Shown: positions 6,914 to 13,033, counted from the stretch's first letter. The stretch: DNA of 16,143 nt from Chamaesiphon sp. (GCA_026785875.1 JAJAZF010000060.1:1-16143), one strand, 5' to 3'. Numbers and translations: made by a program. The notes: a model not told the origin generated them from the letters alone.

Positions 6914-6929
6914 GAGCGGGTACCCGCTC
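6914..6929. repeat. Perfect 16-bp palindrome GAGCGGGTACCCGCTC
   Basis: The palindrome is fully self-complementary, about 47 bp upstream of the ycf37-like start codon and 100 bp downstream of the solute-binding protein stop. A second small inverted repeat, AGGTA-CTTCA-TACCT (6935-6949), follows. It could be an operator, part of a terminator, or a dispersed repeat; the position does not decide. Confidence 0.5.
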
Positions 6930-7031
6930 CACTAGGTACTTCATACCTGACTATCTATGATAACTTGAATCACAGCCAACGAGCCTGTGACTCGATCGCT
7001 ATTAACTGTTTGTGACACTCGATACTGGCTC

Positions 7032-7823
7032 CTATTGCAATCCCCAGTACTGAATCCGCTGCTGGAGCCAGCCGTCTGCTTTCCACCGCTGGATCGATCG
7101 ATCGACTAACTCCCGTAATGGATCGTATTGTAACCCTTTGGGGATGACGATTCCCAAGGGTTCGGTAGATAATTTATCGGGTAAGAGATGATAATTCGGT
7201 GTGGTTTTGCTCCAGCCGAGTAACAAGCTCCGATCTGCGGCGATGGCGACAACTTTGCCTGTGGCGAGTAATTCTTGAGCTTGTCGATAGCTATTTACAC
7301 CGACTAATTGTGCTGTGGGGGTAATAAATTGCAGTGTGGCGATCGTGGTAGAATTATTTAATACTGCGACTTTCCGATCGATTAAGTCAGCGTTTTTAGT
7401 AATGTTTACTTGCGTGGTAATTATCGCTGTTCCATCCGCATAATAAGCCCGACTAAAATCAACTACTCGCGATCGAGTGGGTGTAATTGTCACTCTAGCA
7501 ATTGTAAGATCTACAGTCCCTTGGATCGCTACTTTCAGGCGATCTTGATTGGCGACAGGTACTAGTTCGACAGCATCTGGATTATTAAATATTTCTGTAG
7601 CTAATTTACGGGCAATATCTATTTCTAAGCCCTGTAAATTACCATTGCGATCTCTAAATCCAAGTAGTGGTAAATTGTCTTTGACTGCGATGATTAATTT
7701 TCGGCGTTGCTGAATTTCTGTGAGTGTTCCAGCTTGAGCTGAATGCCAACTACCGATACTCGCTATCAGTGTGAAGACAAAGAATAAAGATTTAAATCTA
7801 ATCGATCGTGCTTTATTCTTCAT
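7032..7823 (-). CDS. Amino-acid-type ABC transporter substrate-binding protein (SBP_bac_3)
   Basis: A 263-residue periplasmic binding protein of cluster 3. A Sec signal peptide covers residues 1-31 (basic start, hydrophobic FKSLFFVFTLIASIGSW, cleavage probably after AQA). The mature domain begins with LTEIQQRRKLIIAVKDNLPLLGF and has the family pattern LEIDIARKLATEIF, DLTIARVTITPTRSRVVDFSRAYY and IVIPKG...L. Family members bind polar amino acids or similar small molecules and deliver them to an ABC permease. The signature Asp-Gly of many amino-acid binders (FDVD..A) is LEID here. No permease or ATPase gene is nearby, so it is an orphan in this window and may serve a transporter elsewhere or act as a sensor. 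There is no lipobox cysteine, so it should be soluble. Confidence 0.85.
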   Translation of the reverse strand: MKNKARSIRFKSLFFVFTLIASIGSWHSAQAGTLTEIQQRRKLIIAVKDNLPLLGFRDRNGNLQGLEIDIARKLATEIFNNPDAVELVPVANQDRLKVAIQGTVDLTIARVTITPTRSRVVDFSRAYYADGTAIITTQVNITKNADLIDRKVAVLNNSTTIATLQFITPTAQLVGVNSYRQAQELLATGKVVAIAADRSLLLGWSKTTPNYHLLPDKLSTEPLGIVIPKGLQYDPLRELVDRSIQRWKADGWLQQRIQYWGLQ

Positions 7824-7849
7824 GGCTAATTGGTGAATCGTGAATCGTC

Positions 7850-7892
7850 AAAGGTGGATGGTAAAAGATCGATCTATTCACCATCCACCTTT
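7850..7892. terminator. Perfect 13-bp STRR-derived hairpin after rplT
   Basis: AAAGGTGGATGGT (7850-7862) pairs perfectly with ACCATCCACCTTT (7880-7892). The 17-nt loop contains a further perfect palindrome AGATCGATCT (7866-7875). It is built from GGTGGAT/ATCCACC heptamers, lies 21 nt past the rplT stop and 26 nt before the start of the solute-binding protein gene, and is probably where rplT transcription stops or is processed. There is no U-tract beyond the paired TTT. Confidence 0.5.
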
Positions 7893-7913
7893 TACTATCC
7901 ACTTCCCGTGATG

Positions 7914-8267
7914 TTATTGCGCTGCGGTGGCTAGTTTAACCACTTGCTCAAAGCTAGCAGGATCGAGGATGGCGATTTGAGCGAGCATCTTCCGGTTGAG
8001 TTGGATGTCAGCTTTTTTCATATTCCCGATCAGTTGGCTGTAGCTCATGCCATGTTGACGAGAAGCTGCATTGATCCGTGCAATCCATAAGCGGCGGAAG
8101 TCACGTTTTTTCTTTTTGCGATCGCGATAGGCATTCCGTAATGCCTTCATTACTTGTTGGTTAGCAACCCGATAAAGTTTAGAGTGTGAACCTCTAAAAC
8201 CTTTGGCTAACTTGAGAATTTTGTTGCGGTGCTTCCGCGCCACGTTACCGCGCTTTACCCGAGTCAT
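7914..8267 (-). CDS. rplT: 50S ribosomal protein L20
   Basis: A 117-residue, very basic protein that binds 23S rRNA early in large-subunit assembly. The start MTRVKRGNVARKHRNKILK, the central FRGSHSKLYRVANQQVMKAL and RKKKKRDFRRLWIARINAA, and the globular C-terminal half (MSYSQLIGNMKKADIQLNRK) match L20 over the full length. It follows rpmI (L35) on the same strand with a 116-nt gap, the usual L35-L20 order. infC, which precedes them in many bacteria, is not here. In several bacteria L20 controls its own operon through leader RNA. The gap has room for such a structure, but I do not see a clear L20-binding fold. Confidence 0.98.
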   Translation of the reverse strand: MTRVKRGNVARKHRNKILKLAKGFRGSHSKLYRVANQQVMKALRNAYRDRKKKKRDFRRLWIARINAASRQHGMSYSQLIGNMKKADIQLNRKMLAQIAILDPASFEQVVKLATAAQ

Positions 8268-8383
8268 AGTTTAAATTGTGTTAGTTGGTGATTAAAATTG
8301 CTCTACGGCATTATTGATAGTTATTTACTACCTCAGTCCTCAAGCTACCAGTTGTGAACTACTGCACTGATCCAGGTGGATTG

Positions 8384-8581
8384 TTACAAGTAGGGGAGCA
8401 TCCCACGTACTCTGAGCACATCAGTCTCGTCAACGGATGTTGCCTTGGATAGGCTCCGACGACGATCGGCATTTTTGTGTTCGAGCAGGTGGCTCTTAAA
8501 TGCCTTGCGGCGCATGATTTTACCTGTGCCGCTAGCGCGAAAACGCTTCGCTGCTGCTTTGCGGCTTTTGAGTTTCGGCAT
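8384..8581 (-). CDS. rpmI: 50S ribosomal protein L35
   Basis: A 65-residue basic protein, full length for L35. It has the conserved MPKLKSRKAAAKRFRASGTG start, the RRKAFKSHLLEHKNADRRRSL centre and a C-terminal RVRGMLPYL. It is the first gene of the rpmI-rplT pair; the start ATG is the only sensible one. The region upstream (8582-8650) contains a TACAAT-like -10 on the minus strand about 40 nt before the start codon, but no convincing -35. Confidence 0.98.
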   Translation of the reverse strand: MPKLKSRKAAAKRFRASGTGKIMRRKAFKSHLLEHKNADRRRSLSKATSVDETDVLRVRGMLPYL

Positions 8582-8650
8582 GTGAATTAAGTATGTTTAG
8601 ACACAATTTATTATTGTACGCGATCGATGTTGTAAATAGCTAGGTTAAAT

Positions 8651-8683
8651 AATTGATAATTGATAATTGATAATTGATAATTG
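8651..8683. repeat. Tandem heptamer array (AATTGAT), between rnc and rpmI
   Basis: Four AATTGAT units plus AATT. This is the reverse complement of the ATCAATT array at 5471-5505. Only 11 nt separate it from the palindrome at 8695-8711. Confidence 0.9.
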
Positions 8684-8694
8684 GGTTTTTAAGA

Positions 8695-8711
8695 TGGGGA
8701 TTTAAACCCCT
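8695..8711. repeat. TGGGGATTTAAACCCCT palindrome, copy 2
   Basis: A 17-nt imperfect palindrome, nearly the complement of 5378-5394. It lies downstream of rnc and could act in 3'-end formation of the rnpB-rnc transcripts. Confidence 0.5.
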
Positions 8712-8723
8712 GCTCTTTGTTAA

Positions 8724-8784
8724 AGCCTAAAGCCTAAAGCCTAAAACCTAAAGCCTAAAGCCTAAAGCCTAAAGCCTAAAGCCT
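8724..8784. repeat. Tandem heptamer array (AAAGCCT), about nine units
   Basis: Nearly uninterrupted AAAGCCT units, one reading AAAACCT, in the 3' flank of rnc; the last is followed by ACTTCCTAAC. The same heptamer occurs in short runs at 12047-12061 (plus orientation) and 14669-14686 (as AGGCTTT). Confidence 0.9.
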
Positions 8785-8796
8785 ACTTCCTAACAC

Positions 8797-9492
8797 CTAC
8801 TTTATCAACTGAGTGAAAGCCACCTTAGCAGCAGCTTGTTCGGCGGCTTTTTTAGATTGTCCGCTACCTGTACCTAAATGTCGATCGCGAAACCAGACTT
8901 CGGCGATAAATCGTTGAAACCGATCGAGTTTGAGCGGATCTTCTCTGACGCGATATTCTGGCAAGGCTTTGTAATGTGCTTGCGTCCACTCTTGAAGGGC
9001 ATCTTTATAATTTTGCCGAGCGGGATCTTGCAGGATTTCGGTAGCTAATTTTTGAAAATGCGGATCTAGCCAGGGACGGACTAAGGTGAGATTATTCGTA
9101 GTCAGATACAGCGCGGCGAGTACCGCCTCAAAAGCGTCAGCCAGCCTGGAAATCCGTCCAGAGGGGTCGCCAACAGCCGAAGCGGCGAGAGTGAGATAAC
9201 GCTCGAATCCATAACCATCGGCGAGTTGGGCCAAAATGCGATCGCTCACCAACACTTTCCGAACTGCTGAAAAATCACCTACGGACTTATCGGGATAAGT
9301 TTCCCACAAAAATTCCGAAGCAGCTAACCGGACAACTGAATCACCGATAAATTCTAGCTGTTCGTAGTTGGGCGTTCCCATCGTCGGATGAGTCAAAGCA
9401 ATATCCAGCAACGACCAATCGATCTGAGTGTCTATAGGCAATCCCAACCGACTAATCAACTTTACTAACTCTTGTTGTCGGCGTGGGGACAT
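8797..9492 (-). CDS. rnc: Ribonuclease III
   Basis: A double-stranded-RNA endonuclease for rRNA processing and decay of structured RNA. 231 residues, standard length. The catalytic domain is residues 1-150, with the signature NYEQLEFIGDSVVRL at 42-56 (E47, D51) and DAFEAVLAALYL at 119-130 (D119, E122), so the acidic catalytic residues are present. A double-stranded-RNA-binding domain follows at about 160-231, ending in GSGQSKKAAEQAAAKVAF. The usual signature NERLEFLGD is NYEQLEFIGD here, a mild variation. The gene begins 26 nt after the 3' end of rnpB on the same strand, so both may come from one primary transcript. That would place RNase P RNA and RNase III in one unit. Confidence 0.96.
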   Translation of the reverse strand: MSPRRQQELVKLISRLGLPIDTQIDWSLLDIALTHPTMGTPNYEQLEFIGDSVVRLAASEFLWETYPDKSVGDFSAVRKVLVSDRILAQLADGYGFERYLTLAASAVGDPSGRISRLADAFEAVLAALYLTTNNLTLVRPWLDPHFQKLATEILQDPARQNYKDALQEWTQAHYKALPEYRVREDPLKLDRFQRFIAEVWFRDRHLGTGSGQSKKAAEQAAAKVAFTQLIK

Positions 9493-9518
9493 CGGTAATT
9501 TTACTCATTCAAAAAATA

Positions 9519-9943
9519 GAGAGAGAGTCGAACGTAAGCCGGGTTTTGTTATCTCTTGCGAGACGGCGGTTATCTATCTGGGTAGTTTGTTACCAAGTAC
9601 CTCAAGCGGATCTCGAACGGAACAGGGAAAAGACCAACCATAGCTCCTGCCTTGCTTCCAACTGGGGTTTACCGAGCCAGTACCTCTCGATACTGCTGGT
9701 GCGCTCTTACCGCACCTTTGCACCCTTACCGTAGGAAGTGAATGGTGAATGGTGAATGGTGAATGGTTATTCGCTATCCACCATTCACTGTCCACCATCC
9801 ACTTCTTGTGGCGGTATTTTTCTGTGGCACTATCCTCACGATCGCTCGCACTGGGAATTACCCAGCAAGTTTGGTCTTTCGGAAGCCCGGACTTTCCTCG
9901 AATTCGACTAGCGAACTCGCAACCACCTCACCTACTCTCTCTC
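9519..9943 (-). ncRNA. rnpB: RNase P RNA (bacterial type A)
   Basis: The catalytic RNA that matures tRNA 5' ends. Read on the minus strand, the 5' conserved block GAGGAAAGTCCGGGCTTCC lies at 9881-9899, followed by the GTAATTCCCAGT region and the CCACAGAAA block. Next come TACGGTAAGGGTGCAAAGG, GGTGCGGTAAGAGCGCACC, GAGAGGTACTGGCT and, near the 3' end, AAAACCCGGCTTACG (9533-9547). Helix P1 can be seen: GAGAGAGAGT at the 5' end (9943-9934) pairs with ACTCTCTCTC at the 3' end (9528-9519), which fixes both ends at about 425 nt. An STRR hairpin (9737-9804) extends what should be helix P12. A promoter is predicted just upstream at 9952-9957, and rnc follows 26 nt downstream. Confidence 0.95.
9737..9804 (-). 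repeat. STRR hairpin inside rnpB (P12 region)
   Basis: Four GTGAATG units (9738-9765, plus-strand reading) face ATCCACC, ATTCACT and ATCCAC units (9775-9802), so the transcript folds into a long, slightly imperfect stem. It sits between the ACCGCC and TACGGTAAGGGTGC conserved blocks, where helix P12 normally lies. Insertion of such heptamers in rnpB is known in heterocyst-forming cyanobacteria. Confidence 0.85.
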
Positions 9944-9951
9944 AACTCTTT

Positions 9952-9957
9952 ATTGTA
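9952..9957 (-). promoter_or_regulatory. -10 box of the rnpB promoter
   Basis: TACAAT on the minus strand (9957-9952). The predicted 5' end of rnpB, set independently by P1 pairing at 9943, lies 8 nt further, as expected for a start site. The -35 region (about 9975-9980) is poor, TCTTCA. A second TATAAT reads at 9985-9980 but is too far from the RNA end. Confidence 0.5.
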
Positions 9958-10074
9958 CAGGGTCATCAGACGTTTGAAGATTATATCTGCTGCACCAGCC
10001 AGCCAGATCCAACTACAAGCCCACTTGAAAACTGCGCTAAAATAGTTTAGCTAATCATTCAACCGTAACTGACT

Positions 10075-10497
10075 ATGACTCGTGCAATTATCGAAACCGC
10101 AAAAGGAAACATCAATATTCAGTTTTTTGATGCTGATGCGCCTAATACAGTCAAGAACTTTGTCGATTTGGCAGAGAAAGGTTTTTACGACGGGTTAACT
10201 TTTCACCGCGTCATTCCTAATTTCATGATTCAAGGCGGTTGCCCTCAGGGTTCGGGTACTGGCGGCCCAGGTTATAAAATTAATTGTGAAATCAACCCCA
10301 ATCTCCACAAGGCTGGGACGCTCTCAATGGCACATGCTGGTAAAAATACTGGTGGTAGTCAGTTTTTCATCTGTCATTCCCCTCAGTCTCATTTAGATGG
10401 CATTCATACTGTTTTCGGTCAATCCGAAGATATGGATGTTATCAATGCGATTAAAGGTAACGATAAAATGCTATCAGTCAAGATTATTCATGACTAA
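10075..10497 (+). CDS. Peptidyl-prolyl cis-trans isomerase, cyclophilin type
   Basis: Catalyses proline isomerisation during folding. A compact 140-residue cyclophilin without signal peptide, so cytoplasmic, like bacterial PpiB. Active-site residues are in place: F43-H44-R45 (LTFHRVIPNFMIQGG), F50, Q53, the G94-S95-Q96-F97-F98 stretch, L107 and H111 (HLDGIHTVFG). The tryptophan that makes human cyclophilin A cyclosporin-sensitive is replaced by His106-type context, as in many bacterial members. It is divergent from rnpB across about 130 nt, with deformylase following in the same direction after 76 nt that contain a hairpin. No Shine-Dalgarno sequence is evident before the ATG. Confidence 0.95.
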   Translation: MTRAIIETAKGNINIQFFDADAPNTVKNFVDLAEKGFYDGLTFHRVIPNFMIQGGCPQGSGTGGPGYKINCEINPNLHKAGTLSMAHAGKNTGGSQFFICHSPQSHLDGIHTVFGQSEDMDVINAIKGNDKMLSVKIIHD

Positions 10498-10515
10498 TTT
10501 ACATCAATAAAGTAG

Positions 10516-10550
10516 GGGCAATTCATGGATTGCCCTCAATCTATCTTTTT
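10516..10550 (+). terminator. Hairpin after the cyclophilin gene
   Basis: GGGCAAT (10516-10522) pairs perfectly with ATTGCCC (10529-10535) around TCATGG, with a TTTTT run at 10546-10550. The T-run begins 10 nt after the stem, so it is not a textbook intrinsic terminator, but it is the best candidate between the two plus-strand genes. Confidence 0.45.
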
Positions 10551-10573
10551 AATATCTAAATTCTCGATCGATC

Positions 10574-11101
10574 GTGAGTAAAATTCTTCAGATTTTGGAA
10601 ATTGGTAGTCCGATTTTGCGTCAAAATTCGGCGACAATTGCTAATACTACCGACCCACAACTTGACGCTCTAATTGTGGATCTCATTGCTACGGCTGATG
10701 CAGCAAATGGCGTAGGCATTGCGGCTCCGCAAGTAGCTTCATCGGTACGGTTATTTATCGTTGCTTCGCGTCCGAGTCCGCGCTATCCTCAGGCACCAAC
10801 GATGGAACCTACGGCGATGATTAATCCGCAGATTATCGATCGATCTGGGGATCTGGTTGCGGGCTGGGAGGGATGCTTGAGCGTTCCAGGTACTCGCGGT
10901 TTGGTACTACGAGATCGAGCGATCGAGGTCAGATATCTAACTAGACATGGAGAGTTAGTTCAACAGGAGTTAACTGATTTTATCGCCAGAATTTTTCAAC
11001 ACGAACTCGATCATTTAGATGGAATTTTATTTCCCGATCGAGTCTCCACTCCCACAGATTTAATTACCGAAGCTGAATACCTAAAAATTGCTTTCGATTA
11101 G
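10574..11101 (+). CDS. def: Peptide deformylase
   Basis: Removes the formyl group from the N-terminal methionine of new proteins; a cytosolic metalloenzyme. 175 residues, starting at GTG. All three family motifs are intact: GVGIAAPQ (46-53), EGCLS (99-103, metal ligand C101) and QHELDH (142-147, ligands H143 and H147, catalytic E144). The segment PSPRYPQAPTMEPT (about 68-80) between strands is a loop seen in several cyanobacterial deformylases. No Shine-Dalgarno sequence is visible upstream of the GTG; no in-frame ATG lies near it. Its frame closes at 11101, 17 nt before the start of the second STRR element. Confidence 0.96.
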   Translation: MSKILQILEIGSPILRQNSATIANTTDPQLDALIVDLIATADAANGVGIAAPQVASSVRLFIVASRPSPRYPQAPTMEPTAMINPQIIDRSGDLVAGWEGCLSVPGTRGLVLRDRAIEVRYLTRHGELVQQELTDFIARIFQHELDHLDGILFPDRVSTPTDLITEAEYLKIAFD

Positions 11102-11117
11102 CCGATAATAAGCTACT

Positions 11118-11223
11118 ACTCCCCGATCGGTGTCAAATTAGACATCTAGGGTAGGGGGTGAATGGTGAATGGTGGATGGTGGATGGTGGATGGTGATGTC
11201 TCTCGATCGAGAGGTCAGGGAGT
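11118..11223. repeat. Dispersed STRR-carrying element, copy 2
   Basis: A 106-nt copy of the element at 953-1124. ACTCCC (11118-11123) pairs with GGGAGT (11218-11223), and AGACATC (11140-11146) pairs with GATGTCT (11195-11201). A perfect palindrome CTCTCGATCGAGAG lies at 11200-11213. The core, about 40 nt, is two GTGAATG-type and three GTGGATG heptamers. This copy keeps better inverted symmetry than copy 1 and has a shorter core. Confidence 0.75.
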
Positions 11224-11293
11224 ATCTCGCGCCGCTACTAAAGAATTTGAAAAGTTACTAAAAAGTAACCTAAAGTCGAGTGTCCAGCAATCG

Positions 11294-11373
11294 ATTATCA
11301 ACTATCAATTATCAACTATCAATTATCAATTATCAATTATCAACTATCAACTATCAACTATCAACTATCAACT
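11294..11373. repeat. Tandem heptamer array (ATTATCA/ACTATCA), eleven units
   Basis: Alternating and then homogeneous runs of the ATTATCA and ACTATCA variants, the longest heptamer array in the window. It sits between the deformylase gene and the coiled-coil protein gene, which converge here. The block pattern (mixed, then all ACTATCA) suggests recent expansion by slippage. Confidence 0.9.
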
Positions 11374-11388
11374 AATTTAATAATCAGC

Positions 11389-11964
11389 CTATTTGCTTAA
11401 ATTACGTTTGAGGTTTTCTAATTCTTCATCCGCCTCCCACCGCCGAAATTGAGCATCTAAGGGGTCGGCAAAATTGCTATTACTGCTATAACTATCGACC
11501 GATCCCCAACTGCTAGTATTTCTGCTGGTTTCTGCCTGAGTACGTGCAGCTTGAGCCGCTGCGGATTTGGCTTTGACTTCCGTTCGTCGCTGTTTGATGG
11601 TTTGCAGTAGCTCTTGAGCCTTGGCTTTACGCTCTTTGAAGCCTTGCATTTTACCCCAGAGCTGGTTCCCTTGGGGGAGAAGTGCATTGACGCGATCTTG
11701 AGCTGCTGTAGCTAGATCCGATCGTCCAGCGGCGGTGGCTTTTTGAACTCGATCGTACCAGTTTTTGATCTCTTGCGCGGTGTTGAGGATTTCTCGCTCG
11801 ATCTGTTTTTCTTGGGATTGCAAGCCTACAATTAACTCCACAGTATCAGTTTCCTGTTGAGCTAGTTGTTGTTCGATCACCTGTAATTCGAGGTGCGGAT
11901 TTTTGCTTAGGAAGTCATCGATCTGACTTTCTAAAAACTGCTTCATGTCTTCGAGTAAACCCAT
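11389..11964 (-). CDS. Conserved cyanobacterial coiled-coil protein, probably TIGR04376 family
   Basis: A 191-residue protein beginning MGLLEDMKQFLESQIDDFL, with NPHLELQ at 22-28. Residues about 28-145 are almost entirely charged helix with heptad character (EQQLAQQETDTVELIVGLQ, QEKQIEREILNTAQEIKNWY, QELLQTIKQRRTEVKAKSA), so an extended coiled coil is expected. A Ser-rich flexible part (about 147-165) precedes a short conserved tail, DPLDAQFRRWEADEELENLK. There is no membrane segment or signal. From memory this matches the cyanobacteria-specific TIGR04376 family, which has no assigned function. The layout loosely recalls PspA/Vipp-like helical proteins, but I see no specific homology. The gene lies 95 nt downstream of the 12060-12935 gene on the same strand. 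Its immediate upstream leader is unusually C-rich (G-rich on the plus strand). Confidence 0.75.
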   Translation of the reverse strand: MGLLEDMKQFLESQIDDFLSKNPHLELQVIEQQLAQQETDTVELIVGLQSQEKQIEREILNTAQEIKNWYDRVQKATAAGRSDLATAAQDRVNALLPQGNQLWGKMQGFKERKAKAQELLQTIKQRRTEVKAKSAAAQAARTQAETSRNTSSWGSVDSYSSNSNFADPLDAQFRRWEADEELENLKRNLSK

Positions 11965-11973
11965 AGTTAGGAG

Positions 11974-12014
11974 AGGGAGGGGGATAGGGAGATGGGGGGG
12001 GATAGGGAGATGGG
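11974..12014 (+). repeat. G-rich tandem 18-mer, potential G-quadruplex
   Basis: Two tandem copies of GGGGATAGGGAGATGGGG (11980-11997, 11998-12014) preceded by GGGAGG give six or more runs of three or more G. It lies 10-50 nt before the start codon at 11964 of a minus-strand gene, so the G-runs are on the template strand and the mRNA leader is C-rich. Confidence 0.6.
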
Positions 12015-12059
12015 CTGATTAATTATACTTTCTTTACCCTTTCCCCTAAAGCCTAAAGC

Positions 12060-12935
12060 CTAGAACTTCTGACCGATGTAGATCGATCGAATTTCGCCGC
12101 CTTTTCTTTTTACAATTACTTCGCCTTTAGCTACAGTTAATAAAGACCAATTACTGGTACCGATTTTTTGACCGACGTTAACTGTTTGGCTTTGACGATC
12201 GATCTCGAAAACGGCACCTGGACGATTGCTATCTGGAAGTGTTTTGACTAGGGAAATCGGTGTGGCGATCTTTGGGGTAGCTGTAATGGGGATGGAGGTG
12301 GCGACGGCTCCAGTCGGAGTGGGTGCGACGGGAGCGGCTTGAGTAGTGTTAGCCGTGCTACTATTGGCTGAATTGATGCGATTGGTGACTGAAGTCGCTG
12401 GAGTACTGGCATCGATTTTTGAGATGGATTTTCGCATATAGTCCGCGAATTTGGCATCCTCTGGCGACTGTGACTGAGATTGGAAGGGGAGCCAACTGGT
12501 ATCGATATTTTGAGGAAGCGCAATTTTTCTTTCGTTAACCAGCCATAGGAGTGTACCGCCTACGGCGATCGAAGTAACACCGATGCCTAGTAGTGCTTGC
12601 CAAGGGATCTTTTGTTTTGGCTTGGGTGTGGATGTTTGGGGCGCAGCGACAGATCCCTGGGGTGGGTAGGATTGAGGTGGGGCGGATTGAAATTGCTGTT
12701 GATTCGGATAGTATTCGGTGCGGGATGGTTCGGTGGAATACTGAATGTGTTGAGAAGGCTGTACTGACAAGGTGTGAGTGTCAGTAGTGTCGTCGCCGAG
12801 GAGTTCGTCGATATCTGCAAATAGTCGATCGAGTGAGCGATCTGCATGGGCATTAACTTTAGCGAGGATTTCGCTTTGGCGGAGCCGATCCTGTGGCGAT
12901 GGGGATTGAGGAACTGCGGGATTTTGGTTAGTCAT
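12060..12935 (-). CDS. Single-pass membrane protein with GspC-like C-terminal domain, cyanobacterial
   Basis: A 291-residue protein with four parts. An N-terminal helix (about 14-48, DRLRQSEILAKVNAHADRSLDRLFADIDELL) is followed by a Pro/Gln/Ser-rich cytoplasmic linker (50-110). One transmembrane span (about 113-133, ALLGIGVTSIAVGGTLLWLV) leads to an extracytoplasmic Ser/Thr/Pro-rich stretch, then a small beta domain at 226-291 (LVKTLPDSNRPGAVFEID, VNVGQKIGTSNWSLLTVAKG, EIRSIYIGQKF). That last domain resembles the short beta domains of GspC/PilP-type proteins (value, no-gap, 'makes marks' of switched strands around VNVGQ and the final SIYIGQ). A link to pili or secretion is therefore possible but not shown. 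The stop codon overlaps an AAAGCCT repeat. No function is assigned; the topology is inferred. Confidence 0.7.
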   Translation of the reverse strand: MTNQNPAVPQSPSPQDRLRQSEILAKVNAHADRSLDRLFADIDELLGDDTTDTHTLSVQPSQHIQYSTEPSRTEYYPNQQQFQSAPPQSYPPQGSVAAPQTSTPKPKQKIPWQALLGIGVTSIAVGGTLLWLVNERKIALPQNIDTSWLPFQSQSQSPEDAKFADYMRKSISKIDASTPATSVTNRINSANSSTANTTQAAPVAPTPTGAVATSIPITATPKIATPISLVKTLPDSNRPGAVFEIDRQSQTVNVGQKIGTSNWSLLTVAKGEVIVKRKGGEIRSIYIGQKF

Positions 12936-13033
12936 CGGTTAGGGATTGGGGGATTAGAGAATAGTTTACCTCAATCTATTTGTCGTAGTTGGAATGAAAT
13001 TATGAGATTTATCCCCTGACTTGTTTGAGAAGT

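Noticed and set aside
8268..8383. L20 autoregulatory leader between rpmI and rplT
   Set aside because: The position is tempting, but I could not see a convincing pseudoknot or mimic of the 23S rRNA site; left uncalled.
9428..10050. Several 70-100 residue frames over the rnpB locus on both strands
   Set aside because: They lie on or opposite a clear RNase P RNA gene, and their apparent length is produced by the structured RNA and STRR.
11162..11380. 72-residue plus-strand frame
   Set aside because: It is made entirely of heptamer repeats (GGW and NYQLS repeats); heptamers cycle through frames and give false open frames.
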